DNA of 64,000 bases from Euryhalocaulis caribicus (GTDB taxonomy: Bacteria; Pseudomonadota; Alphaproteobacteria; Caulobacterales; Maricaulaceae). Below, piece by piece: positions 36,634-46,413 of this stretch; position 1 is the first letter of the stretch; the number at the start of each line of letters is the position of its first letter. The notes beneath the pieces were generated by a model. The model searched no databases, was not told the DNA's origin, and saw nothing but the letters and a program-made list of their open reading frames with translations. The position numbers and the translations under genes are program-made. Location of the stretch: the NCBI RefSeq assembly GCF_000412185.1, contig NZ_ASJA01000002.1, forward strand, positions 215,524 to 279,523. The letters are read 5' to 3'.

Positions 36634-37482
36634 CTATTCTTCGGGCGGTCCGTAAGCGCTGACCGCATTCATGCGATAGCGCGCCAGAAGAATTGTTCCG
36701 GTGGCGGCGTGATAGCCCAGATCATTGGCGCCGATGCCCGCCTCGCGGCTGTCAGCGAAGGTGACCACCGTTCCATCATCGGAAAGATGGTGCAGCGCGC
36801 CGCTGATATCGCTCAGGAAATATCCGCCCTCACGGGCTTTCTCGATTCCGTCCAGCGCGCCCAGCCCGTCTGCGAGCACGCTTGCGGCCCCGGTTTCGTA
36901 ATCCACGGATAGCACCGCGCCCGCGCGTATGGTCAGAACCAGAAGCCGGTCCGTCTCGGCCAGCAAGCCGTTGGCCCGGGTAAAGATGTCTCCGCTTGCC
37001 CAGAATTCAGCCTCGCCGCCCTGGATGCGATAGACGCCGCCACGCAACATGTCGGAGACATAGACTGTCCCGTCTTCGGCAACGGCGACGTCATTGAGAA
37101 ACTCGGCGCCGGGCGCGGTCACGCGGGCGATGATTTCGCCGCTCTCCAGGTCGATGGAAACAACTTCGTCGATATCGGCGACATAAAGGACGCCGTTATG
37201 CGCGCGCATGCCTTTGGGCGCGTTCAGGCCTTCGACCCAGAGAAGCGTTTCGATCTCTCCATCCAGCGTGAGAAGCGAGAGGAAGCCGTCGCCGTCCTTC
37301 TCCAGCGCCTCGCCGGAGATGCTCGAAACCACGGCCCGGTCCCACCCCTCCGGCACATAAACGCTTTCAGGATTGGAAAACCCGACCGTATTCCATTTGT
37401 GAACCGGGGTTTCATCCTGCGCCGCCGCCGGACTGGCGGCCAGCGAGATGACAAGCGTGGACAGGATTGCGCGAACAAGCAT
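36634..37482 (-). CDS. exported SMP-30/NHL-type beta-propeller protein
   Basis: A 282-residue protein with a signal peptide ending ASPAAAQ and repeated propeller blades (LYVADIDEVVSIDLESGEIIARV, LNDVAVAEDGTVYVSDMLRGGVYRI, YFLSDISGALHHLSDDGTV). It resembles the SMP-30/gluconolactonase fold; whether it is an enzyme is unclear. I chose the ATG at 37482, preceded by GGAGG at 6 nt; another ATG lies 12 nt upstream. Confidence 0.75.
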   Translation of the reverse strand: MLVRAILSTLVISLAASPAAAQDETPVHKWNTVGFSNPESVYVPEGWDRAVVSSISGEALEKDGDGFLSLLTLDGEIETLLWVEGLNAPKGMRAHNGVLYVADIDEVVSIDLESGEIIARVTAPGAEFLNDVAVAEDGTVYVSDMLRGGVYRIQGGEAEFWASGDIFTRANGLLAETDRLLVLTIRAGAVLSVDYETGAASVLADGLGALDGIEKAREGGYFLSDISGALHHLSDDGTVVTFADSREAGIGANDLGYHAATGTILLARYRMNAVSAYGPPEE

Positions 37483-37559
37483 GGCCGCCTCCATTCCGTT
37501 GAAGGCGAAGCTTATGGCGGTGATGTCACGGCGAACAGGCGCCGCGGGGTGAAACTTTG

Positions 37560-39956
37560 TTAATCGGCGGCGTGATCGCCGACAAAGATTTCGCGGCGGC
37601 CGGCGTGATCGGCCGGTCCGATGACGCCCTGCTCCTCCATCTGTTCGATCAGGGTCGCCGCGCGATTATAGCCGATGGAAAGACGGCGCTGGATATAGGA
37701 GGTCGAGGCCTTGCCGTCGCGCGCCACCACCGCCACGGCCTTGTCGTAAAGCTCGTCGCCCGTGTCCTCGTCCAGACCGAACATGCCGCCGCCGGCGCCG
37801 TCCTCCGATTCCTCGGTGACTTCCTCCAGATAGTCGGGCGCGGCCTGTGATTTCAGGTGCTTGGCGATGCGCTCCACCTCGCGGTCGGAAACGAACGGTC
37901 CGTGCAGGCGGCGCAGGCGCCCGCCGCCCGGCATGAACAGCAAATCGCCCTGCCCCAGAAGCTGCTCCGCCCCCTGTTCTCCCAGAATGACCCGGGAATC
38001 GATCTTGGAGCTGACGGAGAAGGAAATCCGCGAGGGGAAGTTTGCCTTGATGACGCCGGTGATGACATCGGTGGAGGGCCGCTGTGTGGCGGTGATCATG
38101 TGGATGCCCGCAGCCCGCGCCATTTGCGCCAGGCGCTGTACGGCCCCTTCGATATCCTTGCCCGCGACCAGCATCAGGTCCGCCATTTCGTCGATAACCA
38201 CGACGATGAAAGGCATGGGTTCGGGCTCTATGGCCTCGGTTTCGTATATCGGCTGGCCGGTTTCGCGGTCATAGCCGGTCTGAACCGTACGCTCCAGCGT
38301 CTCGCCGCTCTCCATCGCCTCGGCCACGCGGGCATTGAATCCGTCAATGCTGCGCACGCCCAGCTTGGCCATCTTGCGGTAGCGGTTTTCCATTTCCCGC
38401 ACCGTCCATTTCAGCGCGGTCACGGCCTTCTTCGGGTCGGTCACGACCGGCGAGAGGAGGTGCGGGATGCCGTCATAGACAGACAGCTCCAGCATCTTGG
38501 GGTCGATCATGATGAAACGGCACTGTTCCGGGGACAGGCGGTACAGCAGGGACAGGATCATGGAGTTGATCCCGACCGACTTGCCCGACCCGGTCGTGCC
38601 CGCGATCAGCAGATGCGGCATGCGCGCCAGATCGGCGACAAACGGCTCGCCTTCGATGGTCTCGCCCAGCGCCAGCGGAAGGTCGCACTTGGTTTTCTCA
38701 TATTCGCTGGACGCCATCAGCGCGCGCAGGAAGACCGTTTCGCGCTTGCGGTTGGGCAGCTCGATGCCGATGGCGTTGCGTCCGGGAATAACGGCGATCC
38801 GCGCGGAAGTGGCGCTCATGGAGCGGGCCACGTCGTCGGCCAGATTGATAACGCGGGAGGATTTCACGCCCGGCGCGGGCTCGAACTCATAAAGCGTCAC
38901 GACCGGGCCAGGGCGCACCTCGCCCACCTGGCCGTCCACGCCGAAATCGGACAGCACGTTCTCCAGCAGCTCGGCGTTCTGGCTCAGGGATCGCTCGTCG
39001 ACCGAATGGCTGCGCGCGGCGGGCCGGGTCAGATAATCCAGGCGGGGCAGTTCGAAATCGCCGCCCTCCACAAGCGGAAGCACAGGTTGTGCCTCGCGTT
39101 CCTCGCGTTTCGAGGGGGCGGGCTTCTTGATCTTCGTCTTGACCGTGGTCTTGCGCGCGGGCTTTTCGGGAGCCGGCTTGGCCGCCGCGCCGCCGGGGCG
39201 GCGCACGGCGCGCCCCTTCTCGGGCGCTTCGCCCTCATCGTCTTCAGCGGCGAACTGGCTGGAAATCGCTTCCGCTGCCCCGCGGGCGCGATCGCCCGCG
39301 CGGCTGGCTTCGCGCATGGCGTGGCGCAAATCGGCGGCCGTGACGCCAAAGCAAAGGAACAGGGCGATGGTGGCCAGCATCAGGCCGAACAAGATCACGA
39401 CGCCGCTGGACAAGGTTTCGCCCAGCGGCGAGACCAGCGAGGCAAAACCGAAATAGAAGGCGTCCCCGATCACCCCGCCCAGCCCGGCGGCGAACGGCCA
39501 GTTGGCGGGAATCGGCAGGGCCGAGACAGCGGCGGCGAAGAAAACGGCAAACAGGATGCCCGCGACAATGCGCATCAGCACTGTCCAGCGATTGGCCTTT
39601 TGCCCCGCGCCGGCAAAGATCAATGCCCCCCAGCCGGCGGTCATCGCGGCCAGCGCCGGCCCGGCCCAGCCCAGCCACTGCAGCTGGATGTCGGCCGCAA
39701 CCGCGCCCGGCCAGCCCAGCGGATTGTGGATCGGCGCGCTGGAGGCGATATTCCAGCTGGGATCGGCGGGCGCATGGAACAGCGCCGCGATCACGCAGAA
39801 CGCGCCCGGCCCGAACATCAGAAGGCCGGTAATTTCACGCAGACGCGCCCGCAGGAAGCCGGCGGGCGTTTCGTGGCGCGATTGCGATGCGTCGATAGCG
39901 GCCATCAGGGGCTTTACGGTTGATAACGGGTTAGCGCGATAATCGCCTGAATCCAT
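37560..39956 (-). CDS. ftsK: DNA translocase FtsK
   Basis: Septum-anchored hexameric motor that clears the chromosome terminus and activates XerCD at dif. The 798-residue protein has four N-terminal membrane spans (to about residue 205), a short charged Lys/Pro-rich linker, and a RecA-like motor with Walker [11 protein letters not shown] near residue 455 and Walker [21 protein letters not shown]. The C-terminal gamma domain ([25 protein letters not shown]) reads KOPS. A perfect CtrA box lies just upstream of its start. Confidence 0.96.
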   Translation of the reverse strand: MDSGDYRANPLSTVKPLMAAIDASQSRHETPAGFLRARLREITGLLMFGPGAFCVIAALFHAPADPSWNIASSAPIHNPLGWPGAVAADIQLQWLGWAGPALAAMTAGWGALIFAGAGQKANRWTVLMRIVAGILFAVFFAAAVSALPIPANWPFAAGLGGVIGDAFYFGFASLVSPLGETLSSGVVILFGLMLATIALFLCFGVTAADLRHAMREASRAGDRARGAAEAISSQFAAEDDEGEAPEKGRAVRRPGGAAAKPAPEKPARKTTVKTKIKKPAPSKREEREAQPVLPLVEGGDFELPRLDYLTRPAARSHSVDERSLSQNAELLENVLSDFGVDGQVGEVRPGPVVTLYEFEPAPGVKSSRVINLADDVARSMSATSARIAVIPGRNAIGIELPNRKRETVFLRALMASSEYEKTKCDLPLALGETIEGEPFVADLARMPHLLIAGTTGSGKSVGINSMILSLLYRLSPEQCRFIMIDPKMLELSVYDGIPHLLSPVVTDPKKAVTALKWTVREMENRYRKMAKLGVRSIDGFNARVAEAMESGETLERTVQTGYDRETGQPIYETEAIEPEPMPFIVVVIDEMADLMLVAGKDIEGAVQRLAQMARAAGIHMITATQRPSTDVITGVIKANFPSRISFSVSSKIDSRVILGEQGAEQLLGQGDLLFMPGGGRLRRLHGPFVSDREVERIAKHLKSQAAPDYLEEVTEESEDGAGGGMFGLDEDTGDELYDKAVAVVARDGKASTSYIQRRLSIGYNRAATLIEQMEEQGVIGPADHAGRREIFVGDHAAD

Positions 39957-39966
39957 ATCGGAAGGG

Positions 39967-39981
39967 TTAATCGCCGCTTAA
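39967..39981. promoter_or_regulatory. CtrA-binding box upstream of ftsK
   Basis: TTAATCGCCGCTTAA matches TTAA-N7-TTAA exactly. It begins 10 nt upstream of the ftsK start codon and also lies 51 nt before the divergent UbiH-type gene. The position suits cell-cycle control of ftsK; overlap with the translation start implies repression or that the true start is downstream (ATG at 39905). Confidence 0.65.
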
Positions 39982-40032
39982 AGCGTGCATTCGCCGCATG
40001 CGCAGACGCGGCGCGCCGGTTAAGGTGCCTCC

Positions 40033-41289
40033 ATGACGAAACAGCTTGAATGCGACGCCGCCATTGTGGGCGGCGGCATGGCGGGTCTGGCGACGGCGCT
40101 GTCGCTGGAGGCGGCGGGCCTTTCCGTGGCGATTGTCGACGCGCTCCCCGTGGAGGTGCGCGGGGACGAGGCGTTCGACGGCCGCGCATCCGCCATCGCC
40201 TATACCTCCTGGCGGATGTTCACCGTGCTGGGCGTGGCGGACCGTCTGGAGGGCGAGGCCCAGCGGATCGAGCAGATCCTTGTCACCGATGGCCGCGCGC
40301 CGGACGGGCTGCGGCCCGGCGGACCGTCTCCGCTTTTCCTGCGCTTTGACCATGCCGAGATCAATGGCGAGGGCGGAGAGCCGCTGGGCTATATGGTGGA
40401 GAACCGCCATTTGCGCCGGGCGATGACCGAAACGCTGCAGGCGCGCGGCAATATTACCGCCCGCGCCCCGGCGAGGGTTGTGGATGTGGCGCGAGACGCC
40501 AATGGGGCGGTGATCACGCTGGACGATGGCGGAACCATCAGCGCGCCGCTGATCGTTGCCGCGGACGGCCGCAATTCCTTCATGCGCAAGCGCGCCGGCA
40601 TCCGTGCGCATGGCTGGAATTATAACCAGTCCGCCGTGGTGGCGACCGCGGAGATCGAGCGCGGCCATGACGGCGTGGCGCACGAATATTTCCTGCCCGC
40701 CGGTCCGTTTGCCATGCTGCCGCTCACGGGCGATCGTTTCAGCCTTGTCTGGACGGAAAAACCCCGGGCCGCCAAAGCCTTGATGGAATTAGGCGAACCT
40801 CAATTCACAGAAGAGATGCAGCGCCGCTTTGGCGATTTGGCGGGAAAGGTCAAACCCGCCGGTCCGCGCTGGTCCTATCCGCTGGGCGTACAGGTGGCTG
40901 AGGAATATTGCGCGGAGCGCCTGGCCCTGGTGGGCGATTCCGCGCACGCCATCCACCCCATTGCGGGCCAGGGTTTCAATATGGGGCTGCGGGACGCCGC
41001 GGCGCTGGCCGATGTGCTGGGCGAGGCCCGCCGGGCCGGACTGGATATTGGCGACCTGACACCCCTGCGTCGCTATGAACGCTGGCGCAAGTTCGACAAT
41101 GTGATCCTGTCTGTAGCGACGGACGGGTTCAACCGGCTGTTCGGCAACGATATCGGGCCGGTTCGCAAGATTCGCGATATGGGGATGGCTCTGACGGGAA
41201 AAATCGGCCCGGCGCGGCGCTTCTTCGCGCGGCACGCTGGCGGCGATACGGGCGAACGCCCGCGCCTGATGCAGGGGCTGACGCCCTAG
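40033..41289 (+). CDS. UbiH/UbiF/Coq6-family FAD monooxygenase
   Basis: Hydroxylates the aromatic ring of ubiquinone precursors. The 418-residue protein has the N-terminal FAD loop [21 protein letters not shown], the [19 protein letters not shown] motif after residue 45, and the second FAD motif [26 protein letters not shown]. Which ring position it acts on cannot be told from sequence. Divergent from ftsK; its stop interlocks with the convergent Trm112 gene (CTAG). Confidence 0.92.
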   Translation: MTKQLECDAAIVGGGMAGLATALSLEAAGLSVAIVDALPVEVRGDEAFDGRASAIAYTSWRMFTVLGVADRLEGEAQRIEQILVTDGRAPDGLRPGGPSPLFLRFDHAEINGEGGEPLGYMVENRHLRRAMTETLQARGNITARAPARVVDVARDANGAVITLDDGGTISAPLIVAADGRNSFMRKRAGIRAHGWNYNQSAVVATAEIERGHDGVAHEYFLPAGPFAMLPLTGDRFSLVWTEKPRAAKALMELGEPQFTEEMQRRFGDLAGKVKPAGPRWSYPLGVQVAEEYCAERLALVGDSAHAIHPIAGQGFNMGLRDAAALADVLGEARRAGLDIGDLTPLRRYERWRKFDNVILSVATDGFNRLFGNDIGPVRKIRDMGMALTGKIGPARRFFARHAGGDTGERPRLMQGLTP

Positions 41290-41498
41290 CCGGTCTCGGC
41301 GTCGGTGAGTTCGCGCGCCTCTTCGGGCAGCATGACCGGCACGCCGTCGCGGATCGGATAGGCGAGCCGGGCTTTTCGGGAAACCAGCTCCTGCGCCTCG
41401 CGGTCATAGACCAGCGGGCCGCGCGTCACTGGGCAGACAAGAATTTCCAGCAGACGGGGGTCCACCTCGTGCTTGGTCTTTTCGCTCGTCTGGCTCAT
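41286..41498 (-). CDS. Trm112 family protein
   Basis: A 70-residue Trm112-like zinc-ribbon-type protein: [45 protein letters not shown]. Only one of the usual Cys pair members (CPV) remains, as in many bacterial versions. In eukaryotes Trm112 activates methyltransferases; the bacterial role is unclear. It is usually next to the LON-domain gene, as here. Confidence 0.9.
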   Translation of the reverse strand: MSQTSEKTKHEVDPRLLEILVCPVTRGPLVYDREAQELVSRKARLAYPIRDGVPVMLPEEARELTDAETG

Positions 41499-41536
41499 GG
41501 CGGCCCTTGTCCCTCAATGTCCGGTCGATGCGCACA

Positions 41537-42199
41537 TTACTGTACGCCGCCCGGTCCGTCATCGCTTTCGGCTGCAGCCATTTGCATCAAAGCCACCAGC
41601 ACTGACAACCGGTTGGAGAGCGAGCGCGCTTCCAGCAGGGCCTGCTTTTCCGCCGTCTCGAAGGGCAACACCATGGAAAGCTGGTTCACCATCGGCTCGA
41701 TCGGCGCATTCTTGATGGAATCCCAGTCGGCGGCGAGGTCGCGGGCGGAGAAAAAGCTCTTCAGCACGCCTTCGAAGGATTCCCGGTCGAAATTCCCGTC
41801 CAGCTGTTCGGGGTGGAGGTCGCCCTCGAAATCCTCCCAGGAAATTTCCGCTTGCCGGTAGGGCGTGTCGCAGGACACCTCGCCCGACAGCTCGAACCGG
41901 GCGATGCCGCGCAGGGTTATCAGATAGCGGCCGTCTCCGGTCTCGGCGAAGCTGACAATGCGTCCGGCGCATCCAATACCGGCGAGCGCCGGCACCGCGC
42001 TTTCGCTGCCCACGGGCTGCACCATGCCGATCATGCGGTCAGGCGAGGCCAGCGCGTCATCGACCATGTTCAGATAGCGGGGCTCGAAAATATTCAGCGG
42101 AAGCTGCGCGCGGGGCAGCACGATGGCGCCGTCGAGAGGAAAAACCGGAAGCCGGTCGGGCAGGTCGCCAATCCCGCGATAGCCGAAATCCGCCGTCAT
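41537..42199 (-). CDS. LON substrate-binding-domain protein
   Basis: A 220-residue protein consisting only of the N-terminal domain of Lon: LPVFPLDGAIVLPRAQLPLNIFEPRYL, GRIVSFAETGDGRYLITLRGIARF. There is no AAA+ or protease part. Function unknown, possibly substrate recognition. It stands in the conserved order CnoX-like, LON-domain, Trm112 on one strand. Confidence 0.93.
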   Translation of the reverse strand: MTADFGYRGIGDLPDRLPVFPLDGAIVLPRAQLPLNIFEPRYLNMVDDALASPDRMIGMVQPVGSESAVPALAGIGCAGRIVSFAETGDGRYLITLRGIARFELSGEVSCDTPYRQAEISWEDFEGDLHPEQLDGNFDRESFEGVLKSFFSARDLAADWDSIKNAPIEPMVNQLSMVLPFETAEKQALLEARSLSNRLSVLVALMQMAAAESDDGPGGVQ

Positions 42200-42233
42200 C
42201 CGCTGTTCCTCACACCACTTCTCCGTTCGCTTC

Positions 42234-43154
42234 TCAGGCGAAAAGTATAGAGCTTAGACGCCGCCGCCCCTGTTTTGTCACCTCGGAGGCCGGTCCGGCG
42301 GCCTCGAAAATCGTCAGCAGGCGCTGGCGCGCGGCGCCTTCATTCCAGTCCTTGTCGTCGCCGATAATGGTCAGCAGCTCGTCCGCCGCGCCCTGCAGCT
42401 TGCCCGATGCGGCCAGCGCTTCGGCGTAATCATAACGTTTCTGGTGATCGCCGGGATTGGCCTGAACCGCGTCGGCCAGCGCCTGAAGATCAGCGTCCGG
42501 CGTTTCATCCAGCAGTTCAAGCGCCGCGCGAACGCCCTGCACGGCCGCGTCGTTCTGTTTATCGGGCGGAATCGCCTGCAGGATTTCCTCGGCCTTGGCG
42601 CGGTCGCCATTGTCCAGATAACAGCGGGCGAGCCCGGCCATGGCGCCGGCATGCTCCGGATCGGCCTGGATGGCGGCGGCAAAATCCTGCGCCGCCCCGG
42701 CGGTGTCGCCCGCGGCCAGCTGTTCATTGCCGCGCGCGACCAGCGCGTCGACATTCTGCGCCTGCTTGCCCTGACCGCCCAGCCGCTCGATGAATTCGGC
42801 GATCTGGCTTTCGGGAAGCGCGCCCTGAAACCCGTCCACGGGCTGACCGTCTGAAAAGGCGTAGATGGTCGGAATGGACTGAACGCGAAGCTGCTGCGCC
42901 ACGCCCGGATTCTCGTCCACATTGATCTTGACCAGCTTCACCTTGCCGCCCGCCGCGGCCACAGCCTTTTCCAGCGCCGGAGTGAGCTGCTTGCACGGGC
43001 CGCACCAGGGCGCCCAGAAATCGACGATGACCGGGGTCTCTTTCGACGCCTCCACCACATCGGCCATGAAGGCCTGGTCGGAGGAATCCTTGATCAGGCC
43101 GTCTTGAGCGCCGGTTTCGCTGGGCGCGGGGTCGCCGGGACCGATGATCTGCAT
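42234..43154 (-). CDS. thioredoxin-TPR co-chaperone (CnoX/YbbN type)
   Basis: A 306-residue protein with an N-terminal thioredoxin domain retaining an active-site WCGPC (FWAPWCGPCKQLTPAL), and a C-terminal TPR region (GNEQLAAGDTAGAAQDFAAAI, GLARCYLDNGDRAKAEEIL). E. coli CnoX lacks the catalytic pair, whereas the Caulobacter protein keeps it and couples redox rescue to chaperone transfer. The sequence supports the redox-competent type. Confidence 0.92.
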   Translation of the reverse strand: MQIIGPGDPAPSETGAQDGLIKDSSDQAFMADVVEASKETPVIVDFWAPWCGPCKQLTPALEKAVAAAGGKVKLVKINVDENPGVAQQLRVQSIPTIYAFSDGQPVDGFQGALPESQIAEFIERLGGQGKQAQNVDALVARGNEQLAAGDTAGAAQDFAAAIQADPEHAGAMAGLARCYLDNGDRAKAEEILQAIPPDKQNDAAVQGVRAALELLDETPDADLQALADAVQANPGDHQKRYDYAEALAASGKLQGAADELLTIIGDDKDWNEGAARQRLLTIFEAAGPASEVTKQGRRRLSSILFA

Positions 43155-43249
43155 GGCTTTTGATCGCCTCTTGGTTCGTTTGAAACTCGATCTAGGCCCC
43201 TAGGTGGCGCGGGAAAGGACGCCATGCAAGCGCGCCGGGTTTGCAAATC

Positions 43250-43753
43250 TCATAGCGCGGAAAAATCCAGCCGCTCCGCCACATGTCCCGTCGCACGCAC
43301 GAAATCCTCCAGCCGGTCTGAGGGGACCGCCGTTGTCGCGTCATTGGAAAGGGGGTGGAAATTCACGATGTCATGATCGAACAGGCCCTCGTCCAGAATG
43401 ACCCGGACGCGCGTTTCGGCGTCATTGATCAGCGCAAACAGCGTTACGGATCCGGGCGTCACCCCCAGCGTTTCCTCCATCAGGTCAGGCCTTCCGAACG
43501 AAAGGCGCTTGGTTCCGATCTCCCGGTGGAGGTGTTTCAGCGGAATTTGCGTCTCCCCAAGCGCGGAAATCAGAACCAGCTGACCGTCCTTGTCCTTCAG
43601 GAACAGATTCTTGGTATGGCCGCCCGGCAGCGCCGCCTTGATGTCCGCGCCTTCCTCCACGGTAAAAACGGGAGGATGCTCATGCGTCGTCCAGGGGATG
43701 GAGAGCTGGTCGAACAGCGTATAGAGCGCGGCTTGCCGGTCGGAGAGCGTCAT
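43250..43753 (-). CDS. YbaK/ProX-type prolyl-tRNA editing protein
   Basis: A 167-residue free-standing INS-like domain that hydrolyses mischarged Ala-tRNA-Pro. The conserved Lys is in [13 protein letters not shown], with [23 protein letters not shown] before it and [13 protein letters not shown] after. The C-terminal [11 protein letters not shown] segment matches ProX. Monocistronic by appearance, divergent from the DUF6065 gene. Confidence 0.92.
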   Translation of the reverse strand: MTLSDRQAALYTLFDQLSIPWTTHEHPPVFTVEEGADIKAALPGGHTKNLFLKDKDGQLVLISALGETQIPLKHLHREIGTKRLSFGRPDLMEETLGVTPGSVTLFALINDAETRVRVILDEGLFDHDIVNFHPLSNDATTAVPSDRLEDFVRATGHVAERLDFSAL

Positions 43754-43789
43754 TGAGGCGTTACAGCGGCTTGGTTAGACAGAGACAAC

Positions 43790-44560
43790 TTGAAACCGAA
43801 CCTAGCCGGGAGCGCGGACGAATTGAAACTCGAATGCTATCAGGTCAGTCAGTACACGACGGAAATGGTTCCCGGCCGCGGCCGGCGCGGCTGGATGGAT
43901 GAAACCCGCGACCGCTTCGCCTATCGCTGTCTGCCGCTTTCCATGGCCAACTCCACCGGATGGGAGCTGCGCTGCCCGGCGGAGGTGAAAATCGTGTGGG
44001 ACGGAAAGCAGGGCGAAAAAGCCATCAAGGTTTACGGCTATGACCCGCACGTGCCGGTGAACATGTTCGCCCAGTCGCATTTCGGCGAAGGCGTGGTCAC
44101 TTTCATCCCCGGTTATCTGTTCCGCACGCCGCCGGGCGTGGCGCTGTGGGTCACCGGGCCGCCGAACCAGCCCAAGGACGGCATCTATCCGCTGACCGGA
44201 CTGGTGGAGACGGACTGGCTGCCCTTCCCGTTCACCATGAACTGGAAAATGACCCGCCCGGGAGAAATTGTGTTCGAAAAGGACGAACCCTTCGCCTTCC
44301 TGACCCTGATGGAGCACAACAAGCTGGAAGACGTGACCCCGGAGATGAAGTCGATCCACGACAATCCGGAGCTGCGCGACGAATTCAACGCCTGGACCCG
44401 ATCCCGCCACGAATTCAATCAATCGCTCAAGGGCGACGAAAGCCTGCAGCAGGCCTGGCAGAATTTCTACATAAAGGGACAATCGCCCTCGAAGGCGCAG
44501 GCCGACGAGAAATCACACCGCACAAAGCGCCGTTTGCAAACGCCCAAACCCCGGAAATAG
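43790..44560 (+). CDS. DUF6065 family protein
   Basis: A 256-residue soluble protein: ELKLECYQVSQYT, then WMDETRDRFAYRCLPLSMANSTGWELRCP and FTMNWKMTRPGEIVFEKDEPFAFL, resembling DUF6065, function unknown but often linked to secondary metabolism or oxygenase-like folds. No ATG fits; TTG at 43790 gives the longest sensible N-terminus and the true start may be slightly downstream. The C-terminal 30 residues are basic and disordered. Confidence 0.65.
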   Translation: MKPNLAGSADELKLECYQVSQYTTEMVPGRGRRGWMDETRDRFAYRCLPLSMANSTGWELRCPAEVKIVWDGKQGEKAIKVYGYDPHVPVNMFAQSHFGEGVVTFIPGYLFRTPPGVALWVTGPPNQPKDGIYPLTGLVETDWLPFPFTMNWKMTRPGEIVFEKDEPFAFLTLMEHNKLEDVTPEMKSIHDNPELRDEFNAWTRSRHEFNQSLKGDESLQQAWQNFYIKGQSPSKAQADEKSHRTKRRLQTPKPRK

Positions 44561-44614
44561 CGGGCGGCGGTCCGGCCGCCGCGCGCCGGCGCGACCCTGT
44601 ATGCAGAAACCCTC

Positions 44615-44643
44615 TTGAAACAGGGCGGCAAACGCGCTTTATG
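44615..44643 (+). promoter_or_regulatory. possible promoter of tRNA-Gly
   Basis: TTGAAA (44615-44620), 17 nt, TTTATG (44638-44643). The -35 is good, the -10 is weak; position about 50 nt before the tRNA fits. Confidence 0.3.
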
Positions 44644-44694
44644 CCGGTCCTTCTTGACGACCCGTCCGGGCCCCGTGTCCGGACAGCGCTTTAA

Positions 44695-44769
44695 GCGGGC
44701 GTAGCTCAGGGGTAGAGCACAACCTTGCCAAGGTTGGGGTCGTGAGTTCGAATCTCATCGCCCGCTCCA
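44695..44769 (+). tRNA. tRNA-Gly (anticodon GCC)
   Basis: A full cloverleaf can be drawn: acceptor GCGGGCG/CGCCCGC, D-arm GCTC/GAGC, anticodon arm CAACC/GGTTG with loop TTGCCAA (anticodon GCC), T-arm with GTTCGAAT, discriminator T and encoded CCA at 44767-44769. It is a single tRNA not flanked by rRNA. A hairpin with a T-run follows at 44803. Confidence 0.97.
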
Positions 44770-44802
44770 TTTTTCCTTTATATATCCAGACATCGTATCC
44801 AG

Positions 44803-44827
44803 ACGCCGGTCGCCGCCGGCGTTTTTT
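44803..44827 (+). terminator. Rho-independent terminator after tRNA-Gly
   Basis: ACGCCGG (44803-44809) and CCGGCGT (44816-44822) with a 6-nt loop, followed by six T (44822-44827). Confidence 0.85.
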
Positions 44828-44890
44828 GTTGTCTATTCGCCAGGCCGTCGCGGGAAGCCCATCCAGTGACTGCGGTCAACGTGACTTGCA

Positions 44891-44919
44891 TTGACATACC
44901 CACCATCCCTTCATACCGT
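44891..44919 (+). promoter_or_regulatory. possible promoter of the NTF2-like/kinase/ligase operon
   Basis: A perfect -35 TTGACA (44891-44896), 17 nt, then TACCGT (44914-44919) as a weak -10. It lies 61 nt before the start at 44980. Confidence 0.4.
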
Positions 44920-44979
44920 TTTGCTCCGATAGGGAATGCGCAAGGCGGCGGAAGATCGCGGGCGCGATGGAGACATGTC

Positions 44980-45369
44980 ATGCACGATATCGACCCCGCG
45001 GCCACGGCGCTTCTGGATGCCTGGAAGGCGATGGACGAGGACGGCTATCTCGCCGCTTTCGCCGACACATTCCGTACGATCGACCCATACGGAGAAACCA
45101 CTACGCCCGACGGCGTAAAGGAGCATATCCAGATCATCCGCCAGAACTGGAAGGATCTGGATTATGTTGTCGACGACGCCTTTTCGGCGGACGACCGCGC
45201 CGTCATTGCCTACACGATCTCAATGACCGGCACGGCCGGCGGCTGGGAGGGCAAGCGCGTCTCGCTCCCGTGCATGGCGATGGTGCGGACCGAAGGCGGC
45301 AAGATCGCCGAGTGGCGAGAACAGTTCGACACCGGCGTTCTGGTCCGGGCCCGCAAGAAGGCCGCCTGA
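44980..45369 (+). CDS. NTF2/SnoaL-like protein
   Basis: A 129-residue cone-shaped alpha+beta barrel of the NTF2 superfamily: ATALLDAWKAMDEDGYLAAFADTFRTIDPYGE, and KIAEWREQFDTG at the end. Such folds serve as isomerases, hydrolases or binding proteins; the ligand is unknown. I chose the ATG at 44980 with GGAGA upstream over the longer frame at 44866. It starts an operon with a small-molecule kinase (1 nt downstream) and an acyl-CoA ligase. Confidence 0.8.
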   Translation: MHDIDPAATALLDAWKAMDEDGYLAAFADTFRTIDPYGETTTPDGVKEHIQIIRQNWKDLDYVVDDAFSADDRAVIAYTISMTGTAGGWEGKRVSLPCMAMVRTEGGKIAEWREQFDTGVLVRARKKAA

Positions 45370-45370
45370 G

Positions 45371-46402
45371 ATGGGCGAAACTTCAATCGATAGAGACAGG
45401 CTCGCCAGCTATCTGACCGACGCCGCCCCGGACTGGTCGCGGATCGAGAAAATCGAACAGATGAAGGGCGGACAGTCCAACCCGACCTTTCGCGTCGACA
45501 CCGGTTCAGGCCCGGTCATACTCCGGATGCGGCCCGAAGGCGCGCCGCGCTGGGCGCATGACGTGGCGCGCGAATATCGCGTGCTGGCCGCGCTGGGCCC
45601 TACCGACACGCCGGTTCCGGCGGTCTATCACTATTGTGAAGACGCCGCCGTTCTGGGCGGCGAATTCTATCTGATGGAATTCATCGAGGGGCGGATCGAG
45701 GATGATAACCGCCTGCCCGGATTCTCGGCGGAGGAGCGCGCCGCGATCTATCGCAGCTATGTTCAGGCTTACGCCCGGCTCCACGCGGTGGACTGGCGGG
45801 CCGCGGGGCTGGAGGGTTTTGGCACGACGGATTCCTATGTCGCGCGCCAGCTGAAACTGCACCGCAAGCTGTTCTCCGAATATTGCCCGGAAGGTATTGC
45901 GGATCTCGACTGGCTGCAGGAGGCCCTGCTTGAGCGCGTTCCCGAACAGACGCGCACGGGTCTGGTTCATGGCGATGTGCGCATGGGCAATGTCGTGCTG
46001 CACCCGACGGAGCCAAAAGTGGTGGCGCTTCTGGACTGGGAAATGTCGACCCTGGGCGATGTCTATGCCGATGCCGGCATTCTGACCGTCCCCTATTACA
46101 TGCCGCCAAACCCGCAAGGCCATTTGCGCGACAATGATCCCGCCATAACCGGCGTGCCGGACATGGAAACGGTGATCGACTGGTATTGCGAGGATATGGG
46201 ACTGAAGGAATTCCCGAATCTGGAATTCATGATCCTGTTCAATCTCTATCGTTATGCTGCGGTGAATTACGGGGTCGGCTGGCGCGCGCGGAATGGAATG
46301 GCCGTATCCGATAACGGTCACCTTTATGGCGAAACCGCTGTTCCCATCGGCCGCCGCGCCCGGGCCATGGCGGAAGCCTGGCTGGCCGACGGCACAATCT
46401 AG
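45371..46402 (+). CDS. aminoglycoside-phosphotransferase-like small-molecule kinase
   Basis: A 343-residue APH/ChoK-fold kinase of the group usually linked to fatty-acid degradation (ACAD10/11-like). ATP-binding Lys-equivalent Arg in VILRMRPEG, Brenner motif LVHGDVRMGNVV with the catalytic Asp, and metal Asp in LLDWEMSTLGD. ACAD10/11-like kinases phosphorylate 4-hydroxyacyl-CoAs; here the downstream acyl-CoA ligase supports an acyl-chain substrate, by inference only. Confidence 0.85.
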   Translation: MGETSIDRDRLASYLTDAAPDWSRIEKIEQMKGGQSNPTFRVDTGSGPVILRMRPEGAPRWAHDVAREYRVLAALGPTDTPVPAVYHYCEDAAVLGGEFYLMEFIEGRIEDDNRLPGFSAEERAAIYRSYVQAYARLHAVDWRAAGLEGFGTTDSYVARQLKLHRKLFSEYCPEGIADLDWLQEALLERVPEQTRTGLVHGDVRMGNVVLHPTEPKVVALLDWEMSTLGDVYADAGILTVPYYMPPNPQGHLRDNDPAITGVPDMETVIDWYCEDMGLKEFPNLEFMILFNLYRYAAVNYGVGWRARNGMAVSDNGHLYGETAVPIGRRARAMAEAWLADGTI

Positions 46403-46413
46403 AAAGGCGCGCA

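Noticed and set aside
37857..39923. 688-codon plus-strand frame opposite ftsK
   Set aside because: Antisense shadow in high-GC sequence; His/Gly/Arg-rich product without domains, whereas ftsK on the other strand is complete.
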